NCBI GenBank assembly: GCA_964608265.1
Contig: CAZSNP010000010.1
Location: 26,043 to 90,042 of the forward strand
Reading direction: 5' to 3'
From: JANWXR01 sp964608265
Lineage (GTDB): Bacteria; Chloroflexota; Anaerolineae; Anaerolineales; UBA6663
Length of the DNA: 64,000 nt
Shown: positions 25,512 to 34,393 of the stretch, piece by piece
Layout of the letters: the number at the start of each line of letters is the position of its first letter
How positions within the stretch are numbered: position 1 is the stretch's first letter
Position numbers and translations under genes: made by a program
The notes under the pieces: model-generated
What the model was told of the DNA's origin: nothing
What the model saw: only the letters and a program-made list of their open reading frames with translations
Databases searched by the model: none

Positions 25512-26286
25512 CGGCGAACGAACGCTGCGCGCGGCGGAAGACCGTCAGGCCGATGACGAGGGCCAGCAGCGCCTCAGCCAGTGTGAGGGCCAACAGCGAG
25601 TAGTCGGGGGCGACGCCAGAGTACACAACCCGGCGATACTGAGTGACGAGGCCCGCCATCGGGTTGAGGACGAGCGCTAGTTGCGCCAGCCCGTTGGCCG
25701 CCCCTTGTGTCGAGTAGTCGTAGACGATCGGGGTGAGGAAGAAGCCGGGCAGCATCAACACTTCGACGATTTGCTGGATGTCGCGGAAGAAAACATTGAG
25801 GGCCGACAACGCCAGCACCAGCCCGAGAATTAACGCGGACTGGGCGGCAAGCAATATCGGCAGCCAAAGCAACGCCGGGGTGAACGGTGTCCCGAACAAC
25901 AGCATGATCAGACCCAGCGGCGCCAGCGCGATGACGAAGTTGACGGCGTTCGATAACACCACCGCCAGCGGCAAGATCTCGCGCGGAAAGCCCACCCGAT
26001 TGATGAGGTGGCCATTGCTGGTGATCGAGGTCGTGCCGCTCACGACCGCCAGGCTGAAGAAATTCCACGGCAACAGCGCTGCCAGAAAGAAAACCGGGTA
26101 ATTGGGGATGGGGTTGGGGACGATGAAGCCGAAGACCAGGCTGAAGAAGAACGTCAACAGCAGGGGATAGAGCAGGCTCCACACGACGCCGAGCACCGAG
26201 TTGCTATAGCGCACCTGCAGGTCGCGCCAGGCCAGCAACCCGGCGGCTTCGCGATATTTGAAGAGGGCCGAAACCTGGGCGATCAC
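25501..26286 (-). CDS. ABC-2 type polysaccharide export permease (Wzm/TagG-like)
   Basis: The 261-residue protein has six predicted membrane helices and the usual family landmarks: the N-terminal LLAWRDLQVRYSNSVLGVVWSLLYP, the FPREILPLAVVLSN segment, and DIQQIVEVLMLPGFFLTPIVY before the last helices. It would export a lipid-linked glycan with a Wzt/TagH ATPase. No such ATPase is found next to it or elsewhere in the window. The only ABC ATPase here is a UgpC-type importer subunit. Upstream on the same strand are three GT2 enzymes, consistent with a second glycan unit separate from the Wzx cluster. Confidence 0.87.
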   Translation of the reverse strand: MIAQVSALFKYREAAGLLAWRDLQVRYSNSVLGVVWSLLYPLLLTFFFSLVFGFIVPNPIPNYPVFFLAALLPWNFFSLAVVSGTTSITSNGHLINRVGFPREILPLAVVLSNAVNFVIALAPLGLIMLLFGTPFTPALLWLPILLAAQSALILGLVLALSALNVFFRDIQQIVEVLMLPGFFLTPIVYDYSTQGAANGLAQLALVLNPMAGLVTQYRRVVYSGVAPDYSLLALTLAEALLALVIGLTVFRRAQRSFADEL

Positions 26287-26342
26287 GACAATCGGATGAC
26301 GGGCAGGGCTTGAGTAAACAAGGGCATGGTCGGCGGGCGATG

Positions 26343-27377
26343 TTACCGGGTTGTGACGGCGGCTTTGTCGTTTTGTAATTGACCCAGCCGCTGATACTCA
26401 CGCAGTGCAGTCAGGGCCGAGACGATCAGCCCGCGCTCGCGCAGAGTTGCATCCGAGAGTGTGCGAGTAGCTTGCAGGTGTCGCCGCTCGCGCAGCAGAT
26501 GGGGAAGGCTGCGAGCAAATCCCCAGGTTCCGGACGCGAGTGCGCCCAACCCCGCCCACTGCGCACGAAAGCCGAATTCTAGCACGCGGTACAGATCGTA
26601 CCCAAGGGAAGTGACGAGCCCCCGCAGCAGCGTCGGCCATTGCAGGTGCTTGACCATGTTGGCATAGCGATTGCGCTGCATCTGCCGGATGCGGAACGGC
26701 GCAGCCCGCCCGCCGACCGACCCGCCGAAATGATGGTGAGCTTCGGCCTGTGGGATGTGCCAGACCTCGTGACCGGCCAGCCACGCCCGCCAGCACAAAT
26801 CTACATCTTCGAGGTAGGCGAAGTAGCTGGCGTCGAAGCCGCCGAGCTTGAGGAAGACCTCCCGGCGCACGAGCATCGCCGCACCGGGCACCGCCGCCAC
26901 CCAACGCGCGGTGTCGTGTTGGCCGCGATCCACCTCGCCCCAGCCGATCTCGAACGCGGTGCCCGCGTCGGTGTACGCCGCGCCCGCGCACTGGATCACG
27001 CGGCCATTCGCTTCGGCACCCGCCAACAAAAGCTTGCCGCCGAGCACGGCGGCCCGTGGATGTTGAGCTGCTGCCGCCAGCAGTGTCTCCAGCCAGCGCG
27101 GCGTGAGTGTGGCATCGTTGTTGAGCAGCACTGCCCACTCGCATTCGATCTGGGCGAGCGCGCGGTTGTAAGCCTCAGCAAAGCCATAGTTGTGGTCAAG
27201 GGCCAGCACTCGAACCTGTGGCCAATTCTGGCGCAGGTAGGCCAGCGACTCATCGGTCGAGGCGTTATCCACCAGGATCAGGTCGGCCGGAGTCGTGAGT
27301 TGCGCCAGACTGGTGAAGCACGCTTCCAGCCAACGCTGGCCGTTGTAGTTGAGGACGAGGATGGCAACGCCGGCCAC
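26343..27377 (-). CDS. GT2 glycosyltransferase (rhamnosyltransferase-like)
   Basis: The 344-residue protein has a GT-A domain with VAILVLNYNGQRWLE, LVDNASTDESLAYL, the metal site LLNNDATLTP, PGAAMLVRREVFLKLGGFDASYFAYLEDVDLCWRAWLAGH and a His-rich stretch after it. The C-terminal 90 residues are helical and basic, as in other WbbL-type enzymes. It begins right after the stop of the next gene upstream on this strand, so the two are coupled. It probably adds a deoxyhexose or hexose to a lipid-linked glycan. The donor sugar is not decidable. Confidence 0.87.
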   Translation of the reverse strand: MAGVAILVLNYNGQRWLEACFTSLAQLTTPADLILVDNASTDESLAYLRQNWPQVRVLALDHNYGFAEAYNRALAQIECEWAVLLNNDATLTPRWLETLLAAAAQHPRAAVLGGKLLLAGAEANGRVIQCAGAAYTDAGTAFEIGWGEVDRGQHDTARWVAAVPGAAMLVRREVFLKLGGFDASYFAYLEDVDLCWRAWLAGHEVWHIPQAEAHHHFGGSVGGRAAPFRIRQMQRNRYANMVKHLQWPTLLRGLVTSLGYDLYRVLEFGFRAQWAGLGALASGTWGFARSLPHLLRERRHLQATRTLSDATLRERGLIVSALTALREYQRLGQLQNDKAAVTTR

Positions 27378-28427
27378 TCAATCCAACTCCACCGGCAGGC
27401 CGCCCACCGGCTGCCGGCGCGACGGGCCACGCTCGCGCCCGAGGCTGAGGAACTGATCCCAGGCGTAATTCCAACTCAACCCACGCAGCACCTGCCAATC
27501 GCTGCGGCGGCGCAAGGCTTCGATGCGCGCGCGGCGTTGGGCAAGCCGTTGCGACTGCGACCACACCCAGCGATACGACGCCGCCTTCGCCTGCAAAAAT
27601 CCCGGCCCGCGTAAGAGGCAGTATCCCCACATCAACAGTTCGGTGACGAGCAGCATCGGCGCAAGAGCCAGCCGCGCCGGCGGGCCGAGGTGCGTCAACA
27701 GCAGCGCCAGGCGGTTCCGTTCGAGCAGAAACAGCTTTTCGGGATACATGCTGAGGTGATAGTGGTGATGGACCACGGAGCGCGGCACACAATACACGTC
27801 GTACCCCATCAACTGCAGCGACCACGACAGTTCGACATCTTCGTGATACAGAAATCCGGCCTCATCCCAGCCCTGCATATGCGTGAGCACGGCCCGGGGC
27901 ATGACGAACGCGGCCCCGTGTAACCCTGAGACCCGTATCGGCTGCGACAGATCGGCGGGCCGCTCGCGCCACAGCCAGCGATTGAAGCCGAGGCCGGACA
28001 CGTGCACCTCCTGTCCCGCCGAATTGATGCGGCCATCGCCGCGCAGGAGGATGAGGGGGCTGAGGCCGCCGGCCTGCGGATTGGCCTGCAGAAAGCTCAC
28101 CGCCTCGGCCAGCCAGCCCGGCTCGACGACGCAGTCAGGGTTGAGGACGGCGACGTACTCGCCGCGCAAGTGGGGCAGGGCGCTGTTCACCCCTCCGGCG
28201 TAGCCGCGATTGGTCGGGTTGTGGAGCGCGTGCACATTCGACCATTGGGCCGCGAGCGTCGCGGCGAGGTCGCCGCTGCCATCGGGGGAGGCGTTATCCA
28301 CCAGCCACACCTCGGACGGCGGCGAGGCCGTGTCCGCCTTGAGCGCCGACACACATTCCGCCAAATGGTCACGTCCGTTGTAGATGACGACGACGACGGA
28401 GACGTCGGGCCGAATCGGCTCACTCAT
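27378..28427 (-). CDS. GT2 glycosyltransferase
   Basis: The 349-residue protein has VSVVVVIYNGRDHLAECVSAL, LVDNASPDGSGDLA, the metal site VLNPDCVVEPGWL, and GAAFVMPRAVLTHMQGWDEAGFLYHEDVELSWSLQLMGYD. The last motif includes the ED pair of the acceptor site. A hydrophobic segment near residue 240 may attach it to the membrane. It overlaps the DPM1-like gene upstream by eight bases and abuts the next GT2 gene, so all three are one transcript. The sugar specificity is unknown. Confidence 0.87.
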   Translation of the reverse strand: MSEPIRPDVSVVVVIYNGRDHLAECVSALKADTASPPSEVWLVDNASPDGSGDLAATLAAQWSNVHALHNPTNRGYAGGVNSALPHLRGEYVAVLNPDCVVEPGWLAEAVSFLQANPQAGGLSPLILLRGDGRINSAGQEVHVSGLGFNRWLWRERPADLSQPIRVSGLHGAAFVMPRAVLTHMQGWDEAGFLYHEDVELSWSLQLMGYDVYCVPRSVVHHHYHLSMYPEKLFLLERNRLALLLTHLGPPARLALAPMLLVTELLMWGYCLLRGPGFLQAKAASYRWVWSQSQRLAQRRARIEALRRRSDWQVLRGLSWNYAWDQFLSLGRERGPSRRQPVGGLPVELD

Positions 28428-29646
28428 CCAAATCGAGGGGGGTGATGATCTCCACCGGTGGGGCTTTTCGCAGCCGGGTCAGGCGCCCGGCGAAGATCGA
28501 GAGGAAGAGCGCGGCGGAGACAACTTGCATGCCAAAGACCAGCGCGGTGGCAGCCAGCACCACCTGCCGGGTGGCGAAGAAAAGCCCCTGCCCACTTGCA
28601 ATCCACTGATTGAACAGCAGAATGATGTATACCGCTGCGATCGCGATGGTGATGACGCCCAGCAGCGCGCCGCCGAGCCGCACCGGCCGCGAACTAAGGC
28701 CGACCAACCAGCGCGCCGGACGGTAGCCGGCCTCCACCCCGTACAGCGCCGCGGCGATGCCGAAGACGATCAACTGAAACGAGGCGACGGCCCCGAGGGT
28801 GACGATGATGAAGGCATGCACATCCAACCCAAGGAAGGCCCCTTGTCCGAGCACCCCCGCCCCGCCCAGCGCCAGCAGCATGATGATGAAGCCCGGGGTG
28901 ACGAAGGTGAGCAACGGATTGTAGAGCAGGAACATGGCCAGGATACGCCCGAGGATGAGGACGCCATCCCTCCACGCATGCAGCTTCTTCGCGCCCAGCC
29001 GCGCCCCGTATTCGATCGGAAACGTGGTGGCCCGCAGGCCGCGCACCCGGGCCTTGATGCCGATTTCGGCCTCGATGTCAAACCCCTCCGACTCGAGCCG
29101 CATCTTGAGCAACGCCTCGCGCCGCAGCCCGTACAGCCCGCTCAGATGGTCGGAGCCGTCGAGCCCATGTGAAAACGACAAGAGCAGATCAAAGATGCGA
29201 TTGCCGATCCGGTTGACGAGCGGCATGGCCTCGGTATCGCGCGGGCGACTGCAACGTACCAGGTCGTGATGGGCCAGCAATTCGACAATCGTGGGGATCG
29301 CGCTGGCCGGGTAAGTCGCGTCGGCATCCATCACGACGATGAGGTCACCCGTCGCGTGGGCGAGGCCGGTGCGGATGGCGGCCCCTTTGCCGCGGTTGCT
29401 CCGGTGGCGGATGAGGCGAATGGGGTAGCGGCGGGCGATGGCGGCCGACTCGTCGGTGGAGCCATCGTCCACGACGATGATTTCATAGCGGCCCTCGGCC
29501 TCACCGCGCACGGCGGCCAACACATCTTCGAGCACCGTCGGCAGGGCGGTGGCCTCGTTGAAGGATGGCAGGAGGATGCTGACGGTCATGGGCCGGGCAG
29601 GAGTGGCCAGCGCCACAGCCGGGCGCAATGTCGAAAGTGCTGACAT
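28420..29646 (-). CDS. GT2 glycosyltransferase with C-terminal membrane region (polyprenyl-phosphate sugar synthase-like)
   Basis: The 408-residue protein has a DPM1-type GT-A domain: VSILLPSFNEATALPTVLEDVL, IVVDDGSTDESAAI, VVMDADATYPASAIP, SGLYGLRREALLKM and FDIEAEIGIKARVRG. About three to four hydrophobic helices follow (residues about 230-375). It likely loads a sugar onto polyprenyl phosphate for use by outer-face GT-C enzymes such as the GT39-like protein of the same strand. The ATG at 29646 is kept, but an internal ATG at 29589, directly before VSILLPSFNE, is equally possible. Neither has a clear ribosome binding site. Confidence 0.84.
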   Translation of the reverse strand: MSALSTLRPAVALATPARPMTVSILLPSFNEATALPTVLEDVLAAVRGEAEGRYEIIVVDDGSTDESAAIARRYPIRLIRHRSNRGKGAAIRTGLAHATGDLIVVMDADATYPASAIPTIVELLAHHDLVRCSRPRDTEAMPLVNRIGNRIFDLLLSFSHGLDGSDHLSGLYGLRREALLKMRLESEGFDIEAEIGIKARVRGLRATTFPIEYGARLGAKKLHAWRDGVLILGRILAMFLLYNPLLTFVTPGFIIMLLALGGAGVLGQGAFLGLDVHAFIIVTLGAVASFQLIVFGIAAALYGVEAGYRPARWLVGLSSRPVRLGGALLGVITIAIAAVYIILLFNQWIASGQGLFFATRQVVLAATALVFGMQVVSAALFLSIFAGRLTRLRKAPPVEIITPLDLDE

Positions 29647-29697
29647 GACAGATTAGTCAACGAACTGAATGCGGTGCGATTATAGCCCGGGCGGTGG

Positions 29698-29739
29698 CAA
29701 AACAAAAAGCGGGAGCGCCACCCGTGAGGTGACGCTCCC
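29698..29739 (-). terminator. Rho-independent terminator of the UgpC-type ATPase gene
   Basis: Read on the - strand, a strong GC stem (GGGAGCGTCACC with GGGTGGCGCTCCC, loop TCAC) is followed by GCTTTTTGTTTTG. It lies 23 bases after the stop at 29762 and separates the ATPase from the GT2 block downstream. Confidence 0.88.
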
Positions 29740-29761
29740 ACTCCGTAAGCGAACCCGGCGC

Positions 29762-30862
29762 TCAGCGGATCGCGACCTCGGTATCCTTGTGGAACAGGTG
29801 CATGTTGTCGAGGTTCATCGCCATCGGCACCTTGTCACCCACACGCGCCCGGCTGCGCGGATCAACCCGGGCCACATAGTTCTTGTCGCCCGACTTGAGG
29901 TAGAGGAAGACCTCGTTGCCCATCAACTCGGTCACTTCGACGTCGGCCTCCACCGGTGCGGAGTGCACGCCGGGCGGGGCGAAGTTCGGGTCGTGAATAT
30001 CTTCGGGGCGGACGCCAAAGACCACCTGCTTGCCCGCATGCGCCAGGTACGCGCCGGCCTTACTCTCGGGCACCCGCACCGCAAACGCGCCGGCATCCAC
30101 GACCACGGTGTTGTCGGCCTTCACCAGTTTGGCGTCGAAGAAGTTCATGGACGGCGAGCCGATAAAGCCGGCCACAAAGACGTTGTTGGGCCGGTCGTAT
30201 AAATTCTGCGGCGAGTCGAGTTGCTGCAGGATGCCATCCTTCATCACCGCGATGCGGCTGGCCATCGTCATGGCTTCAACCTGGTCGTGCGTGACGTAGA
30301 TGAAGGTGGTCTTGAGGCGCTGGTGCAGCTTGGAGATTTCGGCGCGGGTTTGCACGCGCAGCTTGGCGTCGAGGTTGGACAGCGGCTCATCGAACAGAAA
30401 CACCGAAGGTTCGCGAACGATGGCGCGCCCCACCGCCACGCGCTGGCGCTGGCCGCCGGAGAGTTGTTTGGGCTTGCGCTGGAGCAGGTGGCTGATGCTG
30501 AGGATCTCGGCTGCTTCCTTCACCCGCCGGTCGATCTCCGCTTTGGGCGTCTTGCGAAGCTTGAGGCCGAACGCCATGTTGTCGTACACGCTCATATGCG
30601 GATACAGCGCGTAGCTCTGGAAGACCATGGCGATGTCGCGATCCTTCGGCGCGACATTGGTGACGTCGCGGTTGCCGATGAGGACGCGCCCGCCGGTGAT
30701 TTCTTCCAGCCCGGCCAGGCACCGCAGCGCCGTGGACTTGCCACACCCGGAAGGCCCCACGAGGACAAGAAACTCTTTGTCTTCAATGGCGATGTTCAAA
30801 TCCTTCAGAACGTGGTTGTCATTGAACCGCTTATCAACGTGGTCGTAGGTTACGCTTGCCAT
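29762..30862 (-). CDS. ugpC: UgpC/MsmK-type sugar ABC importer ATP-binding protein
   Basis: The 366-residue CUT1-type ATPase has Walker A GPSGCGKST, Q-loop SYALYPHMSVYDNMAFGL, signature LSGGQRQRVAVGRAIVREP, Walker B SVFLFDEPLSNLD, and switch His in YVTHDQ. A C-terminal TOBE/MalK regulatory region follows (GVRPEDI, PVEADVEVTELMGNEVFLYL). It energises sugar importers at the inner membrane face. The ATG at 30862 is preferred over the upstream one at 30901 because AAAGGAG lies before it and the fold begins there. No permease or binding protein is adjacent. A CUT1 importer lacking an ATPase lies at 54.2-57.7 kb, so this may be a shared subunit, as MsmK-type proteins are. Confidence 0.93.
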   Translation of the reverse strand: MASVTYDHVDKRFNDNHVLKDLNIAIEDKEFLVLVGPSGCGKSTALRCLAGLEEITGGRVLIGNRDVTNVAPKDRDIAMVFQSYALYPHMSVYDNMAFGLKLRKTPKAEIDRRVKEAAEILSISHLLQRKPKQLSGGQRQRVAVGRAIVREPSVFLFDEPLSNLDAKLRVQTRAEISKLHQRLKTTFIYVTHDQVEAMTMASRIAVMKDGILQQLDSPQNLYDRPNNVFVAGFIGSPSMNFFDAKLVKADNTVVVDAGAFAVRVPESKAGAYLAHAGKQVVFGVRPEDIHDPNFAPPGVHSAPVEADVEVTELMGNEVFLYLKSGDKNYVARVDPRSRARVGDKVPMAMNLDNMHLFHKDTEVAIR

Positions 30863-30899
30863 GTGAGGTTTCTCCTTTGGGTTTTCATATGGTGACGGC

Positions 30900-30905
30900 A
30901 TTATA
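30900..30905 (-). promoter_or_regulatory. Candidate -10 element for the UgpC-type gene
   Basis: On the - strand GTTATAATG contains a perfect TATAAT, 37 bases before the chosen ATG at 30862. No good -35 is seen at 16-19 bases. Confidence 0.45.
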
Positions 30906-30958
30906 ACTGAGCGTGCGCCCGGCGCATAGATGAATTTGGCGCTGCCCGGCGTGGCGGG

Positions 30959-33529
30959 CTACCGGGGCCGGGCCAGCGCCGCCGCCTCCTCGCGCGCGTG
31001 GACGTTGAGTTTGGTGAGGATGGCCGTGACGTGATGGTCAACGGTCTTGGGGGAGAGGTGCAGGCGCGCGGCAATCTGCGCGTTGGTGAGGCCGTCGGCG
31101 AGCAGCGCGAGGATTTGCGATTGGCGCGCGGTCAGGCCGAAGGGATTCTCGCGGGTGGCGGCGCGCGGCCCGCGCGGGATGACGGCCCCGGCGGCCTGCA
31201 TCTTCGCCCGCAACGCCTCAGCCGCCGGTCGCGCGCCGAGCCGCTCGAAGATAGTGAGGGCAACGGCCTGCGCTTCAGCGTCGCCATCAGCGAGCGCACG
31301 GGCCTGTTCATACGGGCAGCCCATCCGCTCCCATTCCGCTGCCGCGCCGCGCCAGTCGCCGGCGATGTGCAGCGCGTAGGGCTTCGCCGCCCACTCGGGC
31401 AAGGTCACTGTCTCCCCAGCGCGCCACATCCAAAACGCCAGCTCGCCTACGTACCACGGTTGCTTATGGGTCAGCGCCAGGTCGAACACCGCGCGCGCTT
31501 CGGCGAGCGTGCGCTCGCGGTCGCCGGCCCACCACGCCGCCTCCGCCCGCGCCGCGCGGATCAGGCCTTCGCGCTGGCGGAAGCCCTGCTTGAGCAACAG
31601 GTCGAGCGACTCATCGAGCGCGGCCATCGCCTCCGGCTCGCCACGCCGCGTGCGCAGACGACCGAGCGCAGTGAGGGCAGGGCCGCGACCCGGCGACATC
31701 GGCCCACGGTCAACCGCCTCCCTCGCAACTCGCTCGGCCTCGGCCCACTCGCCGCGATGAAGTTTGTGAATGGCCAGCCAGCCCTCCGTGAACGCCCACA
31801 CCGAATCCAGCTCGCGTTCCTGCACGTACGGCGCGCCGACTGCAAACAATTCATCCGCGCGCGCGAACTCGTGAAAGTCCACGTAAATCGAGGTGAGGTT
31901 GGCGTACAGGTTGCCGGCGCGCACGGCATGGTCGAGTTCGAGCGCCAGCGCCAGCGCCCGTTCGAGATAGTTCATACCGCGTGCGTGGTCGAGGTAGAGC
32001 CAGCACAGCCCGGCGACCTCGAGCAGGCGCGGCATCGGCTCATCGTCCTCGACCCGGTACGCCAGCGCCAAGCCCTTCTCAGCCATGGCCGCGCCGCGCG
32101 CGTTATCGGCGTTCGCCAGGCTGAGCCACGCTTCCATGTTGTAGGCGTAGAGCAGTTCGGCGTTGGGGGCCAGCGGTTCGAGAATCTCGAGCGCCGTACG
32201 ATTGGCCGATTCGGCCTCGGCCTTGTGGCCGGTGATCTGCATGAGCAGCGCGAAGTGAGTCAGGCTGCGGCCATACTGCAACGGCTCGCCCGCCTGCGGC
32301 CACAACTGCAACGCGCGGCGGCGCGCCTCAATCGCCTCCGGGCGGCGGTCGGTGGTGTCGCACTCGGTCGCGAAGTCATCCAGTAATTGCGCGTGCTCGC
32401 CGGGCGGCAACCCTTCCGCGTGCCGCAACGCGAGTTCGAAAAGTTTGGCTGCGGCGCGGTGGGCTTTGGCCTCAACCGAGCGCCGTGCGGCGGCCGGGGC
32501 GAATTGCAGAATCGCTTCGCCGTCACCGGCCCCCTCGGCGTGGTGGGCGAGGCGGGTCAGGTCGGTGCGCGTGGCTGGATGAGCACGTAAGGCGTCGAGC
32601 GTCATGCGGTGCAGGGCCAACCGTTGCGGCGGGGCGATGGTTTCGAGGATGATCTGTCGAGCGAGTTCGTGCCGAAAGGCCAGGGCTTCGCCGTGCGCGA
32701 CCAGCATCCCCGCGTGCAGACAATCATCGGCGGCGGAGGCCTCCGCGCCGGTGACCGCCGCCAGCGTCCACGGCTCGATGCGCGGGCCGATGATGGCCGC
32801 GGCCCGCAGCACGGCCTGGGCCGAGAGCGAGAGCCGGGCCGCGCGCGCCAGCACCGCATCGCGCACGGTGGTGGGGATGCCGCTATCCCCGCCTGCAATC
32901 GCCTCGGTGACGAAGAAGGGGTTGCCGGCGGTCTGCTGGTGCAGCCGGGCGGCATCCACTTTCACATCCCCGATGAGCGTGCGCACGGCCTCCGGCGAGA
33001 GCGGTGACAGCGCGATACGGGTTACGGCGTTCGAGGTCGCCAGGTCGCCGAGCAACGCGCGCAGCGGGTGGCGCGGCCCGACTTCGTCGTCACGATAGGT
33101 CAGCACCACCAGCGCCGTCGTGCGTTCGATGCGGCGCGCGAGGTACTTCAGCAGGTCGAGCGTGGCCTCATCCGCCCAGTGGATGTCTTCGACGATGACG
33201 AGGGCTGGGCGCTGCTGCAATTCAGCGAGGAAGGCGGCGGAGAGCGCAGCCGGTTGGCCGCCAGCGTTGAGGCGGGCCGGCCACTCGCCGCCGAGTTGCC
33301 CGGCCATATCGTGCAGCGGCCCGAGCGGGCGGGGGGTGAAGAGCGCGTCGCACGCGCCCCACAGCACGCGCACATCCGCCCGCTGCTCACGCGCGAAGCG
33401 TTCGACGAGCGCCGTCTTGCCGATGCCGGCCTCGCCGCTGACGAGCGCCAGGCGGCCCGCGCCGTTCACGGCGTCGTGCAGCGCGGCCTCGAGTTCGCGC
33501 AGCGGCCCCTCGCGTTCGAGCAATTCCAT
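30959..33529 (-). CDS. LAL-type (MalT-like) LuxR transcriptional regulator with AAA and TPR regions
   Basis: The 856-residue protein has an N-terminal STAND/AAA ATPase with Walker A at residues 31-40 (SGEAGIGKTA) and Walker B at about 110-120 (LVIVEDIHWADEA). A long helical TPR-like middle follows (about 330-760). The C-terminal LuxR helix-turn-helix is in the last 65 residues (LTARQSQILALLADGLTNAQIA, then SPKTVDHHVTAILTKLNV). Such regulators activate transcription after binding ATP and an inducer. Its first 66 codons are identical in DNA to those of the second LAL gene at 36836-39427, although the rest has diverged. The inducer and targets are unknown; the four small - strand genes beside it are candidates. 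Confidence 0.9.
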   Translation of the reverse strand: MELLEREGPLRELEAALHDAVNGAGRLALVSGEAGIGKTALVERFAREQRADVRVLWGACDALFTPRPLGPLHDMAGQLGGEWPARLNAGGQPAALSAAFLAELQQRPALVIVEDIHWADEATLDLLKYLARRIERTTALVVLTYRDDEVGPRHPLRALLGDLATSNAVTRIALSPLSPEAVRTLIGDVKVDAARLHQQTAGNPFFVTEAIAGGDSGIPTTVRDAVLARAARLSLSAQAVLRAAAIIGPRIEPWTLAAVTGAEASAADDCLHAGMLVAHGEALAFRHELARQIILETIAPPQRLALHRMTLDALRAHPATRTDLTRLAHHAEGAGDGEAILQFAPAAARRSVEAKAHRAAAKLFELALRHAEGLPPGEHAQLLDDFATECDTTDRRPEAIEARRRALQLWPQAGEPLQYGRSLTHFALLMQITGHKAEAESANRTALEILEPLAPNAELLYAYNMEAWLSLANADNARGAAMAEKGLALAYRVEDDEPMPRLLEVAGLCWLYLDHARGMNYLERALALALELDHAVRAGNLYANLTSIYVDFHEFARADELFAVGAPYVQERELDSVWAFTEGWLAIHKLHRGEWAEAERVAREAVDRGPMSPGRGPALTALGRLRTRRGEPEAMAALDESLDLLLKQGFRQREGLIRAARAEAAWWAGDRERTLAEARAVFDLALTHKQPWYVGELAFWMWRAGETVTLPEWAAKPYALHIAGDWRGAAAEWERMGCPYEQARALADGDAEAQAVALTIFERLGARPAAEALRAKMQAAGAVIPRGPRAATRENPFGLTARQSQILALLADGLTNAQIAARLHLSPKTVDHHVTAILTKLNVHAREEAAALARPR
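33327..33522. repeat. Copy 1 of a 196-bp identical tract shared by two LAL regulator genes
   Basis: By direct comparison every base from 33327 to 33522 matches 39222 to 39417 (constant offset 5895). It covers the 5' end of the gene, including the Walker A codons. Flanking sequence is similar but not identical. Confidence 0.9.
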
Positions 33530-33553
33530 GGATGCCCGATTTTACCGCGACGT

Positions 33554-34393
33554 TCAGCCGGAGGTGACCTGAAAGTAGTTGCCGAGCGCGTCCTTACCGC
33601 TAGCGTATGTGAATCCCTGCCCGTCACCGCCGACGGTCACGCCCTGGGCGGTGGTGCTCCTGGCACCGCCGCCCTGCTGTTGATACAGCAGCCACAAGTT
33701 GCCGAGCATTGGCCCGCCTTCCCAGCCGAAGTTACCGCTGGCATCCACCCAGTAGCGGCCGGGTAGCACCATCGGCACGAGACGGCGCAGCCCCAACACA
33801 TCCATCAGGTGCAGTTCGCGGCCGTTGATGATGACGCCGGTGTTGCCGCCCGAGGCCTCGCGCGCCAGCGGGCCGCCCAGCGGCAGCCCGGCCGGGATGA
33901 AGCCGCGCGTCGGGCCGCCTCGCCAGCCCCACGCCCCACAGACTTTGTCGTACCAGAAATCGCCATCGCCGATGCGCAAACCCAACCGTCGTTCGACTGC
34001 CGCGAGCGCCTCATCACTCACGCGCACGCCGTTGACGACGACCGAGCGCGTGAAAGTCTGCGGCGTGACCCCTTGCTGGAGCGCCGCTTCGATGTCACGC
34101 CGCAACGCCTGCGTGCGCGCCTTCACATGGTTGGATTGAATGGGGCCAAAGCCGAAATTCGAGCCGCGCAGGGTCATTTGCGTTGCGTTGGCCTGCGCGC
34201 TGGCGAGCGTGATCTCGACGGCGACCGGATTGCCGAACGACGACGGCTGTGGCACATCACGGCACGTGAGCCGGTCGTTCGCCTCCGCCGAGATCGTCCA
34301 ACCTGACCCAGCACACGCCGATTGGCAAGCCGCCCGCGCCTCGGCAATAGAGCCTGGGAGCGTAAAGGTTTCGTGATATGAAGGCATGGTCAA
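33554..34393 (-). CDS. Uncharacterised protein with duplicated aromatic W-G-G-P motif
   Basis: I do not recognise this 279-residue protein with certainty. Residues about 5-110 read as a small alpha/beta domain (YHETFTLPGSIAEARAAC...). Residues about 140-240 carry two copies of a motif, GDFWYDKVCGAWGWRGGP and GRYWVDASGNFGWEGGP, separated by ASGGNTGVIINGRELHLMDV. The pattern G-x-[FY]-W-x-D-x-x-[CS]-G-x-[WF]-G-W-x-GGP suggests paired beta hairpins. There is no signal peptide or membrane segment. It ends 24 bases before the LAL regulator start and begins one base from the haloperoxidase stop, so it is probably in the same operon. Confidence 0.7.
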   Translation of the reverse strand: MTMPSYHETFTLPGSIAEARAACQSACAGSGWTISAEANDRLTCRDVPQPSSFGNPVAVEITLASAQANATQMTLRGSNFGFGPIQSNHVKARTQALRRDIEAALQQGVTPQTFTRSVVVNGVRVSDEALAAVERRLGLRIGDGDFWYDKVCGAWGWRGGPTRGFIPAGLPLGGPLAREASGGNTGVIINGRELHLMDVLGLRRLVPMVLPGRYWVDASGNFGWEGGPMLGNLWLLYQQQGGGARSTTAQGVTVGGDGQGFTYASGKDALGNYFQVTSG

